Positions 43,327 to 53,454 are shown, counted from the stretch's first letter. The stretch is DNA of 64,000 bases from Phycisphaerales bacterium UBA3190 (GCA_002364005.1 DEXG01000005.1:1-64000), one strand, 5' to 3'. Translations and numbers: made by a program. The notes: generated by a model not told the origin, from the sequence alone.

Positions 43327-45075
43327 TTACGGGCAGCCGCCCTGGTAGGCCACCAGGTACGCGCTGACATCGAAGAAGTTAAACTGACCGTCGCCGCTCA
43401 GATCCGCCTGCGGGTGCTGGGCGAGGTACATCGTCAGGAACTCCGAGATATCGAAGAAGTTCAGGCTCCCGTCACCCGTCAGGTCTGCGGGGCACGAGAG
43501 GGCGGTGATCGTGTATCGACCGGGTTGAACACTGACGAGGTTCGTCACATCGCCGTTGGCCCAGCTGATGGTGATGTCCGCGTCGGCATCGCTGCCGAGA
43601 CCGACATGGACCGAAAGCTCGCTCTGGCTGAGGTAGTTGCTGCCGCCGTCGAGGTAGCGGAGCTGCGTGTGGCTATCGGAGACAAACTGCACGCGTGTCC
43701 CGAAGCCGTTGGGCGCGAGGTTATCGACTGCCGAGGTGTCGAAATCGAGGGTGATCGAGTTGATGTCGTCGCCGTCGAGTTCATTGCGGTAGTAGACATG
43801 CTTCTGTCGGCAGTTGATGAGGAAGATGTCCTCATCACCGTCGCCATCGAAGTCGCCGTGGACCACGCCGCGCCCCTGCCCGCCATCGTCCATGCCACAC
43901 TGTGAGGCGATATCCACGAAGTTGGCCGTGCCATCGTTGAGGTACATGCGTGAGGGGGTCATATCGAGCCCGGAACTCGAGAAGCCGTTGGTCGCGAAGA
44001 TGTCCAGGTACCCGTCGTGATCGATATCAAGCGAGACCGCGCCCCAGCCCCAGAAGCCGAAGTTGGCACCTCGCGAGACGGATTCTTCGCTGAAGACATG
44101 CGGCGTGGCGGTCCCCATGTAGAGCATGTTGCCCGAAGCACCGGGACCGGGGATGCCGTTGGTCCCGATTCGACTGGTGACATACCAGTCGAAGATCCCG
44201 TCGTTGTTGTAGTCGCCGAAGGTGTTGCCCATCCCGTTGCTGTCGAGCCCGGTGCCGTTGGCGGGCGTCATATTCGTGAAGGTCCCGTCGCCGTCGTTGC
44301 GGAAGTACTTGGAAGTCTCGAAGTCAGAGACCCAGAGGATCTCCGGGTAGCGATCGCCGTCCATATCGACGAAGCGTGGCGCGAACGCCCGGACATCGGT
44401 CATATCCGCGTCCAGTGCCGCGACGGTCACATCGCTGAAAGTCCCATCGCCATTGTTCTGGAAGAGCTTGCTCCCGCCGTACCAGCCCGCGACGGCCAGA
44501 TCGAGATCGCCGTCGAGGTCATAATCGCCAAATGCGGGGCTGAAGGTGTCGACGAGGTTGAATGGGTTGTACGAGCCCCCGAGGCCGGCGGCTGCGGTGA
44601 CATCGCTGAAGGTGCCATCGCCGTTGTTCCTGTAGAGGATGTGCACATCGGGGCGTGGCTGATTGGGCAGCCCCTGGGATGTGACCATCAGGTCGAGCCA
44701 ACCATCATTGTCATAATCGCCGACCGCGACACCGCTGCCGGTATGGGCACGATCAACCCCCCACGCGGCGGCCTCGTCGCTGAAGTTGCCCGTCCCATCA
44801 TTTATATAGAGATGGTCGGTGCTTGCTGACCCACCGATGATGAACAGGTCGAGATGGCCGTCGTTGTTAAAGTCGCCCGCGGCACCGCCGCAGGTCATGA
44901 ACTCGACACCCAGACCGCTGTCGAGGCTCGCATGTGGTGTGCCCAGCCCGACCGCGTCGGTCTGGTTCGAGACAAGCGGGTCTGCCCCCATCGCTACACC
45001 CGCCGAGAGTGCGATCAGCATCATCGGCGTCACAAGAAGGTCCGAGAACTGAGGGATTTTTTGCTCGCGATTCAT
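43327..45075 (-). CDS. Secreted VCBS/FG-GAP repeat protein with ASPIC/UnbV and dockerin-like domains
   Basis: A 582-residue secreted protein, paralogue of that at 15228. ATG at 45075 gives a signal peptide (VTPMMLIALSAGVAMGA). Propeller repeats carry calcium loops (DFNNDGHLDLFI, DYDNDGWLDLMV, DYDLDGDLDLAV, DIDHDGYLDIFA, DFDGDGDEDIFL). An ASPIC-like segment follows (YLDGGSNYLSQSELSVHVGL). The C-terminus is a clear dockerin-like pair: ADLTGDGSLNFFDISEFLTM and ADLSGDGQFNFFDVSAYLVA. The terminal Cys pattern (CPADL...GGCP) is shared with the protein at 47263. Confidence 0.92.
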   Translation of the reverse strand: MNREQKIPQFSDLLVTPMMLIALSAGVAMGADPLVSNQTDAVGLGTPHASLDSGLGVEFMTCGGAAGDFNNDGHLDLFIIGGSASTDHLYINDGTGNFSDEAAAWGVDRAHTGSGVAVGDYDNDGWLDLMVTSQGLPNQPRPDVHILYRNNGDGTFSDVTAAAGLGGSYNPFNLVDTFSPAFGDYDLDGDLDLAVAGWYGGSKLFQNNGDGTFSDVTVAALDADMTDVRAFAPRFVDMDGDRYPEILWVSDFETSKYFRNDGDGTFTNMTPANGTGLDSNGMGNTFGDYNNDGIFDWYVTSRIGTNGIPGPGASGNMLYMGTATPHVFSEESVSRGANFGFWGWGAVSLDIDHDGYLDIFATNGFSSSGLDMTPSRMYLNDGTANFVDIASQCGMDDGGQGRGVVHGDFDGDGDEDIFLINCRQKHVYYRNELDGDDINSITLDFDTSAVDNLAPNGFGTRVQFVSDSHTQLRYLDGGSNYLSQSELSVHVGLGSDADADITISWANGDVTNLVSVQPGRYTITALSCPADLTGDGSLNFFDISEFLTMYLAQHPQADLSGDGQFNFFDVSAYLVAYQGGCP

Positions 45076-45300
45076 CTCTTCACTCTCCAAACACATGCAC
45101 GGTCGTGTCAGTTCCCCGCACGCATTGTGCAGGCACAACCCCGAACGCCTCCAGCGCCTCAGGGTGCTCATCTAGATTACAACAATCCCACAGCGCTTCC
45201 CAGCCCAATCCCGGCAACTCCGCTTGAATTCCGCCTGCATTCCACTGTTTCGGACCTTCAAGCCAGCGACTGGGCTCCTGGCACAGGATCCTGACAGAGA

Positions 45301-45329
45301 GAAACCCCGACCAAACTGGGCGGGGTTTC
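45301..45329 (-). terminator. Terminator-like hairpin downstream of the YHYH gene
   Basis: GAAACCCCG and CGGGGTTTC pair as a 9-bp stem with an 11-base loop, 34 bases after the YHYH stop. The T tract is weak (TTTCTCTCT on the minus strand). The rest of 45076-45362 holds no gene I can support. Confidence 0.65.
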
Positions 45330-45362
45330 CTGCTCGAAAATTGACTGTTTCTGTCCCGGTGG

Positions 45363-46436
45363 TCAGTTCCCGCGACCTGGGCGGCGGCGCTGCCCGCCCT
45401 CTGGGCGTGCCCGGGGGCGTTCACCGCGTTGTGCATCGGGGCGGCCCTGCCCATCTTCTGGTGGCCCGCGCCGGGCCGACTCGGCCGGCTCGCCACGCCA
45501 GAGGCGTGGGACCTGCGGGAACTTGTCCGAGACCACATAGTAATAGGTCCCCATCGGGAACTCGGGTGTGACCCCGAAGCGCCCGTTGCACTCGTCAAGA
45601 TCGCCGCTGCCCTCGACATACTCGTAATCGAGCCCGAAGGTGCCGTCGTATTCCCCGCCCGGCCCATCGGGCAGACCGGGGCGCTCCCCATCCTTGAGCT
45701 GGTAGCTTGAGGTCAGCTCATGCAAATCGGATTCCGCGTCGTTGGCATCGCTGTAGCCCCATGGGCCGTAGATCGGGAAGCCGTCGTAGGCCCAGCCGAT
45801 CAGGATCATGTGCTCGGTGCCCTCGTCGCCGCCGAGTTTCTCAAGCAGCCCGGTCGGGATCCCGTGGTAGTGGTACTTGCCCGTCGGCTGCACATGGGCG
45901 TTGTTCCGGTTCAGCCCCAGCGGGACCCCGCCGCCGAGGGCCTCGTAGTTCCATTCCGAGCCGCCTCCGAATGCCGGGTCTTGATCCTCGGTCCAGAACT
46001 CGCCGGTCCCGGCATCAAAGATCACGCCGTTGACCGCGATCCCGAACTCTGGTCGGGCAACAGTCGGTTCGTCGGCGATGCTGGGGACCAGCGGCAGTGA
46101 AACCTGATGGGTCTGCGGGCGCAGCGCGTTGGGGTTGCCCTCGTTCGGGAACGCACCCGTCGCGTGATCGGGCAAGCCGTTGGATTCAATGATGCGCTGC
46201 CCGTCCTTGATCGTGATCGAGACCATTGGCTCGGGCAACTCGATGACCGCCATGGGCTCGGGGCCCTGATTATCCGGCAGGGCGCGGCCGGGCTGCGGGA
46301 GCAAGACCCCGCTGGCCAGCGTTTCCTGCCCCTGCTCATCACTGGCGTGGCCGGGGTGGGCCATGGCCGAGGACCCGGCCAGCATCAAGCCGATGGCTGG
46401 AAAGAGATGCTTCGAATAGGTTGAGATGCGTTTCAT
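45363..46436 (-). CDS. Secreted YHYH-domain protein
   Basis: A 357-residue secreted protein; signal peptide LFPAIGLMLAGSSAMA after MKRISTYSKH. Residues of about 130-330 form a YHYH domain (KYHYHGIPTGLLEKLGGDEG; ILIGWAYDGFPIYGPWGYSD; GRFGVTPEFPMGTYYYVVSD), a family of unknown function common in marine bacteria and often next to dockerin or calcium-binding proteins. The C-terminal 35 residues are an Arg/Gly/Pro-rich tail. ATG at 46436 follows a GGAAGG-type site. Confidence 0.87.
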   Translation of the reverse strand: MKRISTYSKHLFPAIGLMLAGSSAMAHPGHASDEQGQETLASGVLLPQPGRALPDNQGPEPMAVIELPEPMVSITIKDGQRIIESNGLPDHATGAFPNEGNPNALRPQTHQVSLPLVPSIADEPTVARPEFGIAVNGVIFDAGTGEFWTEDQDPAFGGGSEWNYEALGGGVPLGLNRNNAHVQPTGKYHYHGIPTGLLEKLGGDEGTEHMILIGWAYDGFPIYGPWGYSDANDAESDLHELTSSYQLKDGERPGLPDGPGGEYDGTFGLDYEYVEGSGDLDECNGRFGVTPEFPMGTYYYVVSDKFPQVPRLWRGEPAESARRGPPEDGQGRPDAQRGERPRARPEGGQRRRPGRGN

Positions 46437-46606
46437 GATGCGACCTTCCTGTTTGCATGTGCTCTGGAACCGTGCTCTGTCGCGATTCACTCGGGCCGAA
46501 CGCGGCCCCACACACCGGATTGCAACAGAAAGACAACTCCAGACCTGCCGCACCGGAAATGATGCGTTTCCCCCATCGCCCACTGTTATGACTCAAATGG
46601 CACTGC

Positions 46607-47092
46607 TCAGTAGTCGCTGTACTCGCGCCCGCGTGAGTCGAACTCGCCCGATGCGTGCGCCTTCATGGTGATCGCGGCTTGGCTGTACAGCCAGCCCACA
46701 CCGGCACCATCGGTCCAGTGGATACCGGTGTTGCCCTTGCGGGTCCCGATCGGGAGCTTGGGAAGCTGACCGAGATACGGGCCGTAGATATACGGCGTGG
46801 TCATCGTGCCATCGGGAGAGACATTCCCATCGATATCGGTGTACCCGAGCAACTGCTCGGTCACCTTGGCATCGAGCGGCTGCTGCCCGTTGTGCTCGGC
46901 CTGGTACAGCGCGACCGCTGATCGCAGTATGTGCAGGTCCTGGGCCAACGCCGACTCGGCGGCACCAACCGCCCCCCGGCTGACGCGCGGGACCGCGATC
47001 GCACCGATGATCCCGATGATCACCACCACGATGACCAGTTCGATCAGTGAGAAGCCACGATGTTTCAAGCCCATACCCATCGCGTCATTCAT
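46607..47092 (-). CDS. Type II secretion/type IV pilus-like pseudopilin
   Basis: About 161 residues with a canonical prepilin signal: KHRG-FSLIELVIVVVIIGIIGA, with cleavage after Gly and Glu at +5. The globular part (SALAQDLHILRSAVALYQAE, PYIYGPYLGQLPKLPIG) is the common planctomycete pseudopilin type. It could be part of a secretion or pilus system whose machinery is not in the window. ATGs at 47092, 47080 and 47074 are all possible. Confidence 0.88.
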   Translation of the reverse strand: MNDAMGMGLKHRGFSLIELVIVVVIIGIIGAIAVPRVSRGAVGAAESALAQDLHILRSAVALYQAEHNGQQPLDAKVTEQLLGYTDIDGNVSPDGTMTTPYIYGPYLGQLPKLPIGTRKGNTGIHWTDGAGVGWLYSQAAITMKAHASGEFDSRGREYSDY

Positions 47093-47262
47093 CGAGCAGC
47101 ATGAAGTTGAACGCGATGAGGCGCCAAATCTCCGAACAGGGTGTATCGCCCCACAGCAGCCGCCCTGCTCGATCAGAAATCGGACCAACATATGCTGCCC
47201 CACACCATACAGACGAATCCGAGCCGGATCCGCCTCCGCGCGATGTAAGAGTCCGGATCGAA

Positions 47263-49773
47263 TCAGGGGCAACCGGTGTTGAAGAGCTGAAGAAAGGCAG
47301 AGACATCAAAGAAGTTGTACATGCCATCACCATTGAAATCCGCTGATGGCTCCTTCTGCACGAATGCCGTCAGGAACTCCGAGATATCGAAGAAGTCGAG
47401 CAGACGATCACCCGTCAGGTCCGCAGGGCAGATGTCAGCGGGCACGGTGAACACCTGCGCCGAACCGGAGCTGTCCCCGAAGACACTGTCACCGATCGAG
47501 CCGATCCCGATGGTGTTGTTGCAGATCGCCACGGAGCGGCCGAACAGATCATCCGCCGTGCCCTGAGATGGGATCAGCTTGTACAGCTGGTTCAAAGACG
47601 AGGCGCCGAAGATGTACGCCGCCCCCGAGTCTTCGCCGTTGTCATCGTCGTGGTATGAACCGATGAGCACCACGCCCTTGTCCATCGAGACCGAGTATCC
47701 GAAGCGATCTTCCGGCTCGGCATCATCGGGCACAAACTTGGTGATCTGGTTCCCCGTCGATGCGTCAAAGAGGTACACGGCTCCCGAGTTGACCCCGACC
47801 GCGGCATGCCCCCAGGCACCGACGGCCACGATCCCGTTGTGCATCGCGATCGACCAGCCGAAGTAGTTGCTCGGCGCACCGTCATCGGGAAGGAGCTTGG
47901 CGATCTGTGTCCGGGTTGCCAGATCAAAGAGGTACACCGCCCCGGAACGGTAGCCGAGGCTGTCGCTGCGATACGCCCCCACCGCCAGGATCCCATCGTC
48001 GATCGCCATGGCATTGCCGAATGCGTGCCCAACTCCCGGGTCGTTGGGATGCAGCTTGCCGAGCGACACGCCGGTGAACGGATCGAACAGATAGACCGAG
48101 CCCGTATCGGTGCCGTTGTCATCGTCAAAGCTCGACCCAACCGCGACGATCCCGCCCTTGAAGCCGGTATCGAGCGCCACCGAGGCCCCGAAGAAATCCC
48201 CGGCATTCCCATCACCGGGCACGAGCTTCTGGATGCGATCGCCACTGAACCCCCAGTACAGATACGCCGCGCCGTGGTTGCTGCCGTTCTGATCATCCCC
48301 CGTCGCACCGATGGCAACCACCGAGCTGTCATAGTCGATCGAATAGCCAAGGTTCCCGTTGTTGGACCCCTCATCGGGCCAGTAGGTCGCGAGGCGCTGA
48401 CGCGTCGTCGCATCGTAAAGATAGGCGACGCCAGCGTTCACACCGCGTGTATCGTTCCCATTGGCGGTCACCGCGATGACATTCGTGCCGGCGGCCATCG
48501 CGTATCCGAACCGATCGAAGGCCCGGTCCTCCGGAGGCGGCACCATCCGGTCCCGCTGATTCCCGGTGAAGGTGCTGAATGTGTAGACCGCACCGGTATG
48601 AAGACTCCCGTGCTCTTCCCCCGGAGCACCTGCGGCGACCGTGAAGCCCTCGATCGCGACCGCGGTACCAAAGTAGTCCCCTGCAACACGCCCAGCAGTT
48701 TCAAGCTCGGTGGCCTGAATCCCGGTCGTCGCGTTAAACACGAACGCGGTGCCCGCGAAGTCATCGTACAACTCTGCGCCGACCACCACGATGTCGTTCT
48801 CCAACGCCACGGCTGTCCCGAAGTCGCTGAATATCTTCTCGTCCGCGGGGTCGGGACGGATCTGGCTCACAACCGTGTGGTCCAGCGATTCATAGATGTA
48901 CACCGATGGAACGCCGTCGATGTTGTTGCCGTTGGCCGGGGCACCGACGGCGATGCGTGTGCCGCTGGACGCAACCGACCAGCCGAGGTGATCGCCGAAC
49001 GCAAGTCCCTCGGGCGCAAACTTGCGAAGCTGCACGCCGCCGCTGACGCTGAACACATAGAGCGCGCCGGTGTTCAGCTCCGTGTTGTTTGTGGACGGCG
49101 CCCCAACCGCGAGGCGTCCGCTGTCCATGTCAACGCTGTACCCGAAGTTGCCGTGGTCCGAGGCATCGTTGGGGCTGATCTTGTGGAGTTGCTGCCCGGT
49201 CGTCGCATTGAAGAGATAGACATAACCGGAACCGTCTTCTTTGGCAAAGCCACCGATCGGAGCACCCACCGCGATCACGCCGTTGTCGATCGCCACGCTC
49301 AGCCCAAAGGTGCCATCGGGATCAAGATCCTCCGGCATGAGCTTGTGCAGCTGGATCCCCGTGGCGACATCGAAGACATAGACCGACCCGGTCGGATCGT
49401 TCTGCTTCCACGCGCCGACCACGGCAATGCCGTCGCTGATGTCGATGGACCGCCCGAAGAAGTTATTCGGCTCGCTGTCGTTGGGCAGGAGCTGCCGAAT
49501 GTGCGCGCCGCTTGACGCGTTGAACAGGTGCGCCGATCCGTAGTCGTTGTTGTCTTTGTCGAAATCGAAGAAGTACGCCCCAACCGCCAGGATGCCGTCG
49601 TCGATCGCGACCGCCCGCCCGAAGTGGTTGCCCGGCAGCATCGTCAGAGCGCTGGGATAAACAGAGAAGTCCTCGTTGATCTCCTGCCCCTCGGCGGGCA
49701 CGATGAGCGCCATCAGCAGGCAGAGTGAAGCACAAAGAACCGATCGTCGGCTCGTGAAAATCTGCCATGACAT
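47263..49773 (-). CDS. Secreted FG-GAP beta-propeller protein with dockerin-like C-terminus
   Basis: An 836-residue secreted protein; signal peptide VLCASLCLLMALIVPAEGQ. About a dozen repeats of 50-55 residues follow the pattern FGRSIDISDGIAVVGAW...GSVYVFDVATGIQLHKLMPED, i.e. integrin-like FG-GAP blades recording amount and field names. The C-terminus holds CPADLTGDRLLDFFDISEFL and ADFNGDGMYNFFDVSAFLQL. It is a different architecture from the VCBS/ASPIC paralogues, although the dockerin-like module is nearly the same. It lies just upstream of the pseudopilin gene. Confidence 0.9.
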   Translation of the reverse strand: MSWQIFTSRRSVLCASLCLLMALIVPAEGQEINEDFSVYPSALTMLPGNHFGRAVAIDDGILAVGAYFFDFDKDNNDYGSAHLFNASSGAHIRQLLPNDSEPNNFFGRSIDISDGIAVVGAWKQNDPTGSVYVFDVATGIQLHKLMPEDLDPDGTFGLSVAIDNGVIAVGAPIGGFAKEDGSGYVYLFNATTGQQLHKISPNDASDHGNFGYSVDMDSGRLAVGAPSTNNTELNTGALYVFSVSGGVQLRKFAPEGLAFGDHLGWSVASSGTRIAVGAPANGNNIDGVPSVYIYESLDHTVVSQIRPDPADEKIFSDFGTAVALENDIVVVGAELYDDFAGTAFVFNATTGIQATELETAGRVAGDYFGTAVAIEGFTVAAGAPGEEHGSLHTGAVYTFSTFTGNQRDRMVPPPEDRAFDRFGYAMAAGTNVIAVTANGNDTRGVNAGVAYLYDATTRQRLATYWPDEGSNNGNLGYSIDYDSSVVAIGATGDDQNGSNHGAAYLYWGFSGDRIQKLVPGDGNAGDFFGASVALDTGFKGGIVAVGSSFDDDNGTDTGSVYLFDPFTGVSLGKLHPNDPGVGHAFGNAMAIDDGILAVGAYRSDSLGYRSGAVYLFDLATRTQIAKLLPDDGAPSNYFGWSIAMHNGIVAVGAWGHAAVGVNSGAVYLFDASTGNQITKFVPDDAEPEDRFGYSVSMDKGVVLIGSYHDDDNGEDSGAAYIFGASSLNQLYKLIPSQGTADDLFGRSVAICNNTIGIGSIGDSVFGDSSGSAQVFTVPADICPADLTGDRLLDFFDISEFLTAFVQKEPSADFNGDGMYNFFDVSAFLQLFNTGCP

Positions 49774-50046
49774 GTGTTGGCCCCTCGTTTGGATCGTGGT
49801 CAAAAAATGAATAGGCAATATACTGCCCCAGCCCGGGATCCAATCACGATTGTGCGGCAACCGGCAGAAACGCCCAAATTCCTCACATTTACGATGGGCA
49901 TTGGCTGTACCACCCGATCCCCCGCATTCCCGACTTGCAACTATTCCCGACGCACGGCGTACCACCCCAACGCGGGGCACCGGTCGCAACGCCCAAACCA
50001 TTTCCCATGTGTTTCAGTGGATCGCACTATCCAAGGACTCAATCCC

Positions 50047-51894
50047 ATGTCAATCCGCCTCGCATTCACCACAGCCATGATGATCTTCGTCTGTACTCTC
50101 ACCACGCAGCGCAGTCACGCGGCACCCCCACAGCTTGATACCCCCGAGGCGCGCCAGGCAGCCGTTGAACGGAGTCTGCTGGCAGAAACTTGGGTTGAGG
50201 GGCACGCGTTTGGACTCAGAGAACGGATGGGCATCCTCGATGTGCCGGGGATCAGTGTCGCGGTGATCCGCAACGGCCAGCTCGATTGGGCGGCGGGGTA
50301 CGGTGTACGAGATGAAGTCAGCGGCCAACCCGTCACAGCTGAGACACTGTTTCAGGCGGCATCCATTTCCAAACCCGTCGCCGCGCTTGCAACCCTGCGA
50401 CTCGCACAGGAGGGCATCATCGATCTCGACGCGCCCATCCAAGATTTCCTGGTCTCATTCGAACTCCCGGAGTCGAGTTTCAAGGGCACGGTCACCCCTC
50501 GCACCGTACTCAACCACACCGCAGGCCTGAATGTCTCCGGCTTCCCGGGGTACCAGATCGACGAACCGATCCCTACCGCGGTCGAGCTGCTCGAGGGAAA
50601 GGGCAACACCGATGCGCTCGCCCGGATTGAACATGTGAATTCAAGGTTCCGCTATTCAGGCGGGGGAAGCACGATGCTCCAGGTGGCCCTGTCTGATGCG
50701 ACCGGGCTGGATTTCAACTCGATCATGCAAAGTCGCGTGCTGACCCCGCTGGGCATGACCCAGAGCACCTACGAGCAGCCGCTCCCGATCGAGTCATGGC
50801 CCAACCACAGCGCCGCCCACGACTATTCGGGCAGGCGCATCGTCGGCGGGTTTCATGTGTACCCCGAGCAGTTCCCCGCGGGCCTCTGGACGACCCCGAG
50901 TGACCTCACGAAGTTCGTGCTCGAAGTCCAGGCATTGGCAGCAGGGCACGACGGCAAGGTCCTCAACGCCGAGATGGGCAAGGAAATGCTCAGCCCGGTC
51001 TTCGGGAGGGTTGGGCTCGGGCTCTTCATCAACGAGTATGATGGCCAGCCGTGGTTTGGACACTCTGGATCAAACTTTGGGTTCAAATGCGACTTCCGAG
51101 CCAGTTTCAGCGGCGGCAACGGTGTCATCGTGATGACCAACGGCGACACGGGATACGAACTCTGTCAGGATGTGATTCGAGCGGTCGCCAAGGTCTATCA
51201 GTGGCCCGGCATGATCCCCGAGCCGGTGAAAGAAGTGCCCATGGCTCCCGATGAGCTGCGACAGTACGCGGGTGACTACGCCTATGGCCCGGACGAAGTG
51301 GCCTTCATCAGCTTCGACGAAGAACGGCTGATGGTCCAGCAACTGCCGTACCCGCAAATGCCGCTCGCACCCATCGGCAATCAGCGTTTCCAGATCGTCG
51401 GCACCGAGTACCATGTCGATTTCAGCGATCTCGAATCCGGAACGCCTCAATCCATGTCCATGAGCTTTGCCCCCGACCAGCACGCAAAGCGGGTGGAGAC
51501 CGACGATGCCTGGCCCGTGCAGGACCTCCTCCATGAGAATACCGCCGAGGCCGTGCGCCGGTATCTGCAGATGCATGAAGCCGATCCCAACGACCCGGTG
51601 GTAGGCCGCGCCCGATTGACGCAGATGGCCATGAGTATCCAGATGTACAATCAACCCGAAACGGCGCAGGCGCTGAGCGAATGCATCACCGCGATGTACC
51701 CCACCGATGCGTTGGCGTGGGACGCGTTAGGCCAGACCCACTTTCAACGCGGGGCGACCCAGCAAGCAATCGATGCCTACGAAGCTTGCCTGAGACTCAT
51801 CCCCGAAGACACCTCGCTGACCGAAGCCGATCGAGACCAACTCCAAAGCCGCGCCATCGCCCGCTTGCACTGGCTCAGGGCTGGTCATCCGTAA
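50047..51894 (+). CDS. Secreted serine hydrolase (beta-lactamase/class C fold) with C-terminal TPR-like part
   Basis: A 615-residue secreted protein. Signal peptide MSIRLAFTTAMMIFVCTLTT plus AHA-type cleavage. The beta-lactamase/DD-peptidase-like domain has the SxxK nucleophile (S106-ISK109 in FQAASISKP), RYSGGGSTMLQ (Tyr motif) and FGHSGSNFGFK (HxG). Residues of about 400-520 are beta-rich; the C-terminal 100 residues look like tetratricopeptide repeats (AWDALGQTHFQRGATQQAID AYEACLRL). Role: probable peptidase or esterase of the periplasm. ATG at 50047 fits the signal peptide. Confidence 0.9.
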   Translation: MSIRLAFTTAMMIFVCTLTTQRSHAAPPQLDTPEARQAAVERSLLAETWVEGHAFGLRERMGILDVPGISVAVIRNGQLDWAAGYGVRDEVSGQPVTAETLFQAASISKPVAALATLRLAQEGIIDLDAPIQDFLVSFELPESSFKGTVTPRTVLNHTAGLNVSGFPGYQIDEPIPTAVELLEGKGNTDALARIEHVNSRFRYSGGGSTMLQVALSDATGLDFNSIMQSRVLTPLGMTQSTYEQPLPIESWPNHSAAHDYSGRRIVGGFHVYPEQFPAGLWTTPSDLTKFVLEVQALAAGHDGKVLNAEMGKEMLSPVFGRVGLGLFINEYDGQPWFGHSGSNFGFKCDFRASFSGGNGVIVMTNGDTGYELCQDVIRAVAKVYQWPGMIPEPVKEVPMAPDELRQYAGDYAYGPDEVAFISFDEERLMVQQLPYPQMPLAPIGNQRFQIVGTEYHVDFSDLESGTPQSMSMSFAPDQHAKRVETDDAWPVQDLLHENTAEAVRRYLQMHEADPNDPVVGRARLTQMAMSIQMYNQPETAQALSECITAMYPTDALAWDALGQTHFQRGATQQAIDAYEACLRLIPEDTSLTEADRDQLQSRAIARLHWLRAGHP

Positions 51895-51952
51895 TCGAAT
51901 ATCGCGGGGCCTGTCTCCCAGCCGACCACCGGAGCCGCGTCGGCCAATCAAC

Positions 51953-51988
51953 AAAAACGCCACCGGCTCAATGCCAGCGGCGTTTTTT
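51953..51988. terminator. Bidirectional terminator between the serine hydrolase and tRNA-Ala
   Basis: ACGCCACCGGC pairs imperfectly with GCCAGCGGCGT and is flanked by A5 on the left and T6 on the right. It can stop both the hydrolase transcript and the tRNA transcript. Confidence 0.85.
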
Positions 51989-51993
51989 GTAAG

Positions 51994-52066
<73 letters not shown>

Positions 52067-52235
52067 GTTCGGGGGCCTGGCGATTGCCAAGCCCCGAATC
52101 GTAGTGCCCAGACTCGCTGGGTCAAGATTGCGCCCACATATCCGTCACAGTCTCAATTTCTCGCCTTGCCCGCACCCCCACTGGATCGGGGACCTGGATG
52201 GGCCGAATAACCATGCGGGACCACGGAGCCGACCT

Positions 52236-52526
52236 ATGACCTCTCCGAGCAATGAACTCAACTGGTGGATCGAGCCCGACGGCTCGACGCACACCGCGAC
52301 CTGCGCCAGCAGGGTGCCTCAGAAGCCCGTGCTCGCCGCGGGGAAGGTTTACCTTGAGTCTCGGTCGGGTGTCATCAGCATCATCGGCACCCAGCCCGCC
52401 AGTGTGGGCATGATCTCCCGCCAGCTGCTCGATGCCCTGCACACGCGATTCCCCGGCACACGCTGGTGGGTCAAGGATCCGACCCCAACGCAGCAGCCGC
52501 GGACCAGCACGCCCGCCGTCTCCTGA
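52236..52526 (+). CDS. Hypothetical protein, 96 residues
   Basis: A small basic protein (MTSPSNELNWWIEPDGSTHT; SRSGVISIIGTQPASVGMIS; LLDALHTRFPGTRWWVKDP) with no recognisable domain. Trp and Gly placement suggests a small folded domain. No strong ribosome-binding site. Convergent with pyrB, whose stop lies 7 bases away. Confidence 0.55.
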   Translation: MTSPSNELNWWIEPDGSTHTATCASRVPQKPVLAAGKVYLESRSGVISIIGTQPASVGMISRQLLDALHTRFPGTRWWVKDPTPTQQPRTSTPAVS

Positions 52527-52532
52527 TTCAGT

Positions 52533-53441
52533 TCATCGCCCCATGGCCGTCATGAGCGCCGCCTTGCGGACCAGCACGCCGCCGGCGACCTGGTCCCGGA
52601 TCACGCTGCGGCCCGAGTCGGCCACCTCGCCGGCGATCTCAACCTCGCGGTTCATGGGCCCCGGGTGCATCACGATCGCGCCCGCTTTCATGCGTTGGGC
52701 ACGCCCGAGCGTCAGCCCGTAGCACGCGTGGTAGAGCCGCTGTGAGGCCAGACGGGCACCGCCGCCTCGTTCGAACTGGATGCGGAGCATCATCAGCACA
52801 TCTGCCTCGGGCACCAGCGCGTCCAGATCGTTCGAGACTTCACAACCCAGCGCCGCCAGCCCGGGCGGGCACATCATCGCCGGCCCGCACAGCGTCACCC
52901 GCGCCCCCAACGCCCGCAACAAGCCGATGTTCGATCGGGCCACCCGTGAAGAGATCACATCGCCGACGATCACCACATGCAGCCCGCTGAAATCCCAGCT
53001 GTCGGTGCGACCCAGCGATCGGCCGATGGTCAGCGCATCGGTCAACGCCTGCGTGGGGTGCTGGTGGGTGCCGTCGCCGGCGTTGATCACCGGGATCTGG
53101 ACATGCTCACTGATCAGTTGGGCGGCTCCGCTCTGGGACGCCCGCACGACCATCGCATCGACACCCATCGACTCGATCGTCCAGGCCGTGTCGATCAGGG
53201 TCTCGCCCTTGGACATCGATGAGCCGGTGCTCCCCAGGTCCACGATCGTCGCGCCCAGCCCCTGGGCGGCGATGCTGAAACTCACCCGCGTGCGGGTCGA
53301 GTCTTCGAAGAACAGGTTGGCGACTGTTCGTCGGTGCAGTTCATCGCCTGTGAAGGCATTCGCGTGCGCCATCGACAGCAACGCGCGTGCCTGTGCCGCG
53401 TCCGCGTCGTGCATGCCCAACAGATGGTGCCCGCTCCACAT
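52533..53441 (-). CDS. pyrB: Aspartate carbamoyltransferase catalytic chain
   Basis: A 302-residue protein, typical of the PyrB catalytic chain. The carbamoyl-phosphate loop is FFEDSTRTRVSF, followed by GSSMSKGETLIDTA and GTHQHPTQALTDALTI (with the catalytic His region), and the aspartate loop near the end (MHPGPMNREVEI). It catalyses the first committed step of pyrimidine synthesis. No pyrI gene is visible; many bacteria have the catalytic chain alone. It lies 13 bases after a lipoprotein gene with no obvious link in function. Confidence 0.97.
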   Translation of the reverse strand: MWSGHHLLGMHDADAAQARALLSMAHANAFTGDELHRRTVANLFFEDSTRTRVSFSIAAQGLGATIVDLGSTGSSMSKGETLIDTAWTIESMGVDAMVVRASQSGAAQLISEHVQIPVINAGDGTHQHPTQALTDALTIGRSLGRTDSWDFSGLHVVIVGDVISSRVARSNIGLLRALGARVTLCGPAMMCPPGLAALGCEVSNDLDALVPEADVLMMLRIQFERGGGARLASQRLYHACYGLTLGRAQRMKAGAIVMHPGPMNREVEIAGEVADSGRSVIRDQVAGGVLVRKAALMTAMGR

Positions 53442-53454
53442 CGACTGCCCCTGA

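Noticed and set aside
52072..52095. GGGGCCTGGC-GATT-GCCAAGCCCC hairpin beside the tRNA as a terminator
   Set aside because: No T tract on either side and no gene ends next to it. It could be a processing or chance hairpin; not called as a terminator.
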